Below, in pieces: positions 28,261 through 28,640 of a stretch of 28,640 nucleotides of DNA. The translations under genes were made by a program, and so were the position numbers. Origin of the DNA: Cymbomonas tetramitiformis (taxonomy: Eukaryota > Chlorophyta > Pyramimonadophyceae > Pyramimonadales > Pyramimonadaceae); assembly GCA_001247695.2 (NCBI GenBank), contig LGRX02034515.1, positions 43,068-71,707 of the forward strand. Direction: 5' to 3'. Under the pieces are notes generated by a model. The model ran no database searches. It worked only from the letters and a program-made list of their open reading frames with translations, and was not told where the DNA came from. Position 1 is the first letter of the stretch, and each line of letters opens with the position of its first letter.

Positions 28261-28640
28261 GCACACAGCATTCAATAAACATAGACGAGGGCTAACCATA
28301 TCTTAGAACATGCAAGCTATGACATCTTCAGCCACACAATTTGCATTTGGTATAAAAGCTCAATGTTCAAACGTTAGCCTCACGTGCATGTTTCGACCCT
28401 TGTGTTCTGATAGCGATGACCATTGCTTGATGGAAGGTGGAAGGCACTAGCCCAGCACGCACATAGATGTCAATGCAGTCAGGCTCCCAAGCTGCGTCGG
28501 TAGAGTGCCGGTGAGACTGTTCTGATCCACGCGACTGTGCCCCACAATAACCCAAGCCATCCCCACCCCGTCCACTCGATTCCATTCCATCGCCTCTTTT
28601 CGTTGCGGTGCACGTCACACCCTTCCGTCCCTCGCTTGCA

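Larger units (their letters stand above)
25285..28640. other. Repeat-rich stretch without a convincing gene
   Basis: About 3.3 kb with a MITE, a triplicated module and several direct repeats (separate entries). The remaining frames are short and unrecognised. A minus-strand frame at 25357-25545 (FDLKVAVSLECKFRRLPQLS) lies upstream of the receptor gene and could in principle be an early exon, but nothing confirms it. No RNA gene was recognised. Confidence 0.5.

Overview
This window looks like nuclear DNA of a eukaryotic alga. It holds a long gene interrupted by GT-AG introns, a protein that combines EGF-like, REJ/PKD-like, GAIN/GPS and multi-pass membrane segments with Thr/Pro- and Pro-rich linkers, relics of Ty3/gypsy chromoviruses and possibly a copia-type LTR element, and many minisatellites. 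The style suggests a green alga, perhaps a large-genome prasinophyte such as Cymbomonas. That placement is inference from architecture and repeat content, not from a marker gene.

Layout. 1-3.1 kb has no recognisable gene: a 71-bp tandem repeat, a 110-bp direct repeat present twice, and a candidate copia-type LTR with a primer-binding site. 3.1-5.9 kb is a composite: a decayed minus-strand integrase/chromodomain fragment between two arrays of a 21-bp minisatellite, whose cores form a gapless 292-bp inverted duplication. 5.9-8.0 kb shows nothing coding. 8.0-9.1 kb is a second, related integrase fragment in the same orientation.

9.7-25.0 kb, minus strand, is the main content: apparently one gene of about 15 kb with at least eight exons, read from high to low coordinates. 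Predicted order in the protein: Thr/Pro mucin-like stalk, Ig-like fold, long Pro-rich hinge, SEA-like domain, five EGF-like modules, PKD/REJ-like modules, GAIN region with a GPS autoproteolysis motif, a membrane helix, a cytoplasmic stretch, further soluble exons, and a C-terminal exon with about five or six hydrophobic segments and an acidic tail. This resembles polycystin-1-type or REJ/GPS receptors. All introns I can place are phase 0. The introns carry their own minisatellites. The 5' end is not resolved: it runs into a 43-bp tandem array, and the low-complexity exons show reading-frame changes that may be real decay or sequence error.

25.3-28.6 kb has no convincing gene. It holds a short hairpin MITE with perfect 17-bp terminal inverted repeats, a three-times repeated module whose translation is similar between copies, and several short direct repeats.

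The window contains no second pathway. The candidates for something new are the giant receptor itself and the inverted-minisatellite composite around the dead integrase.
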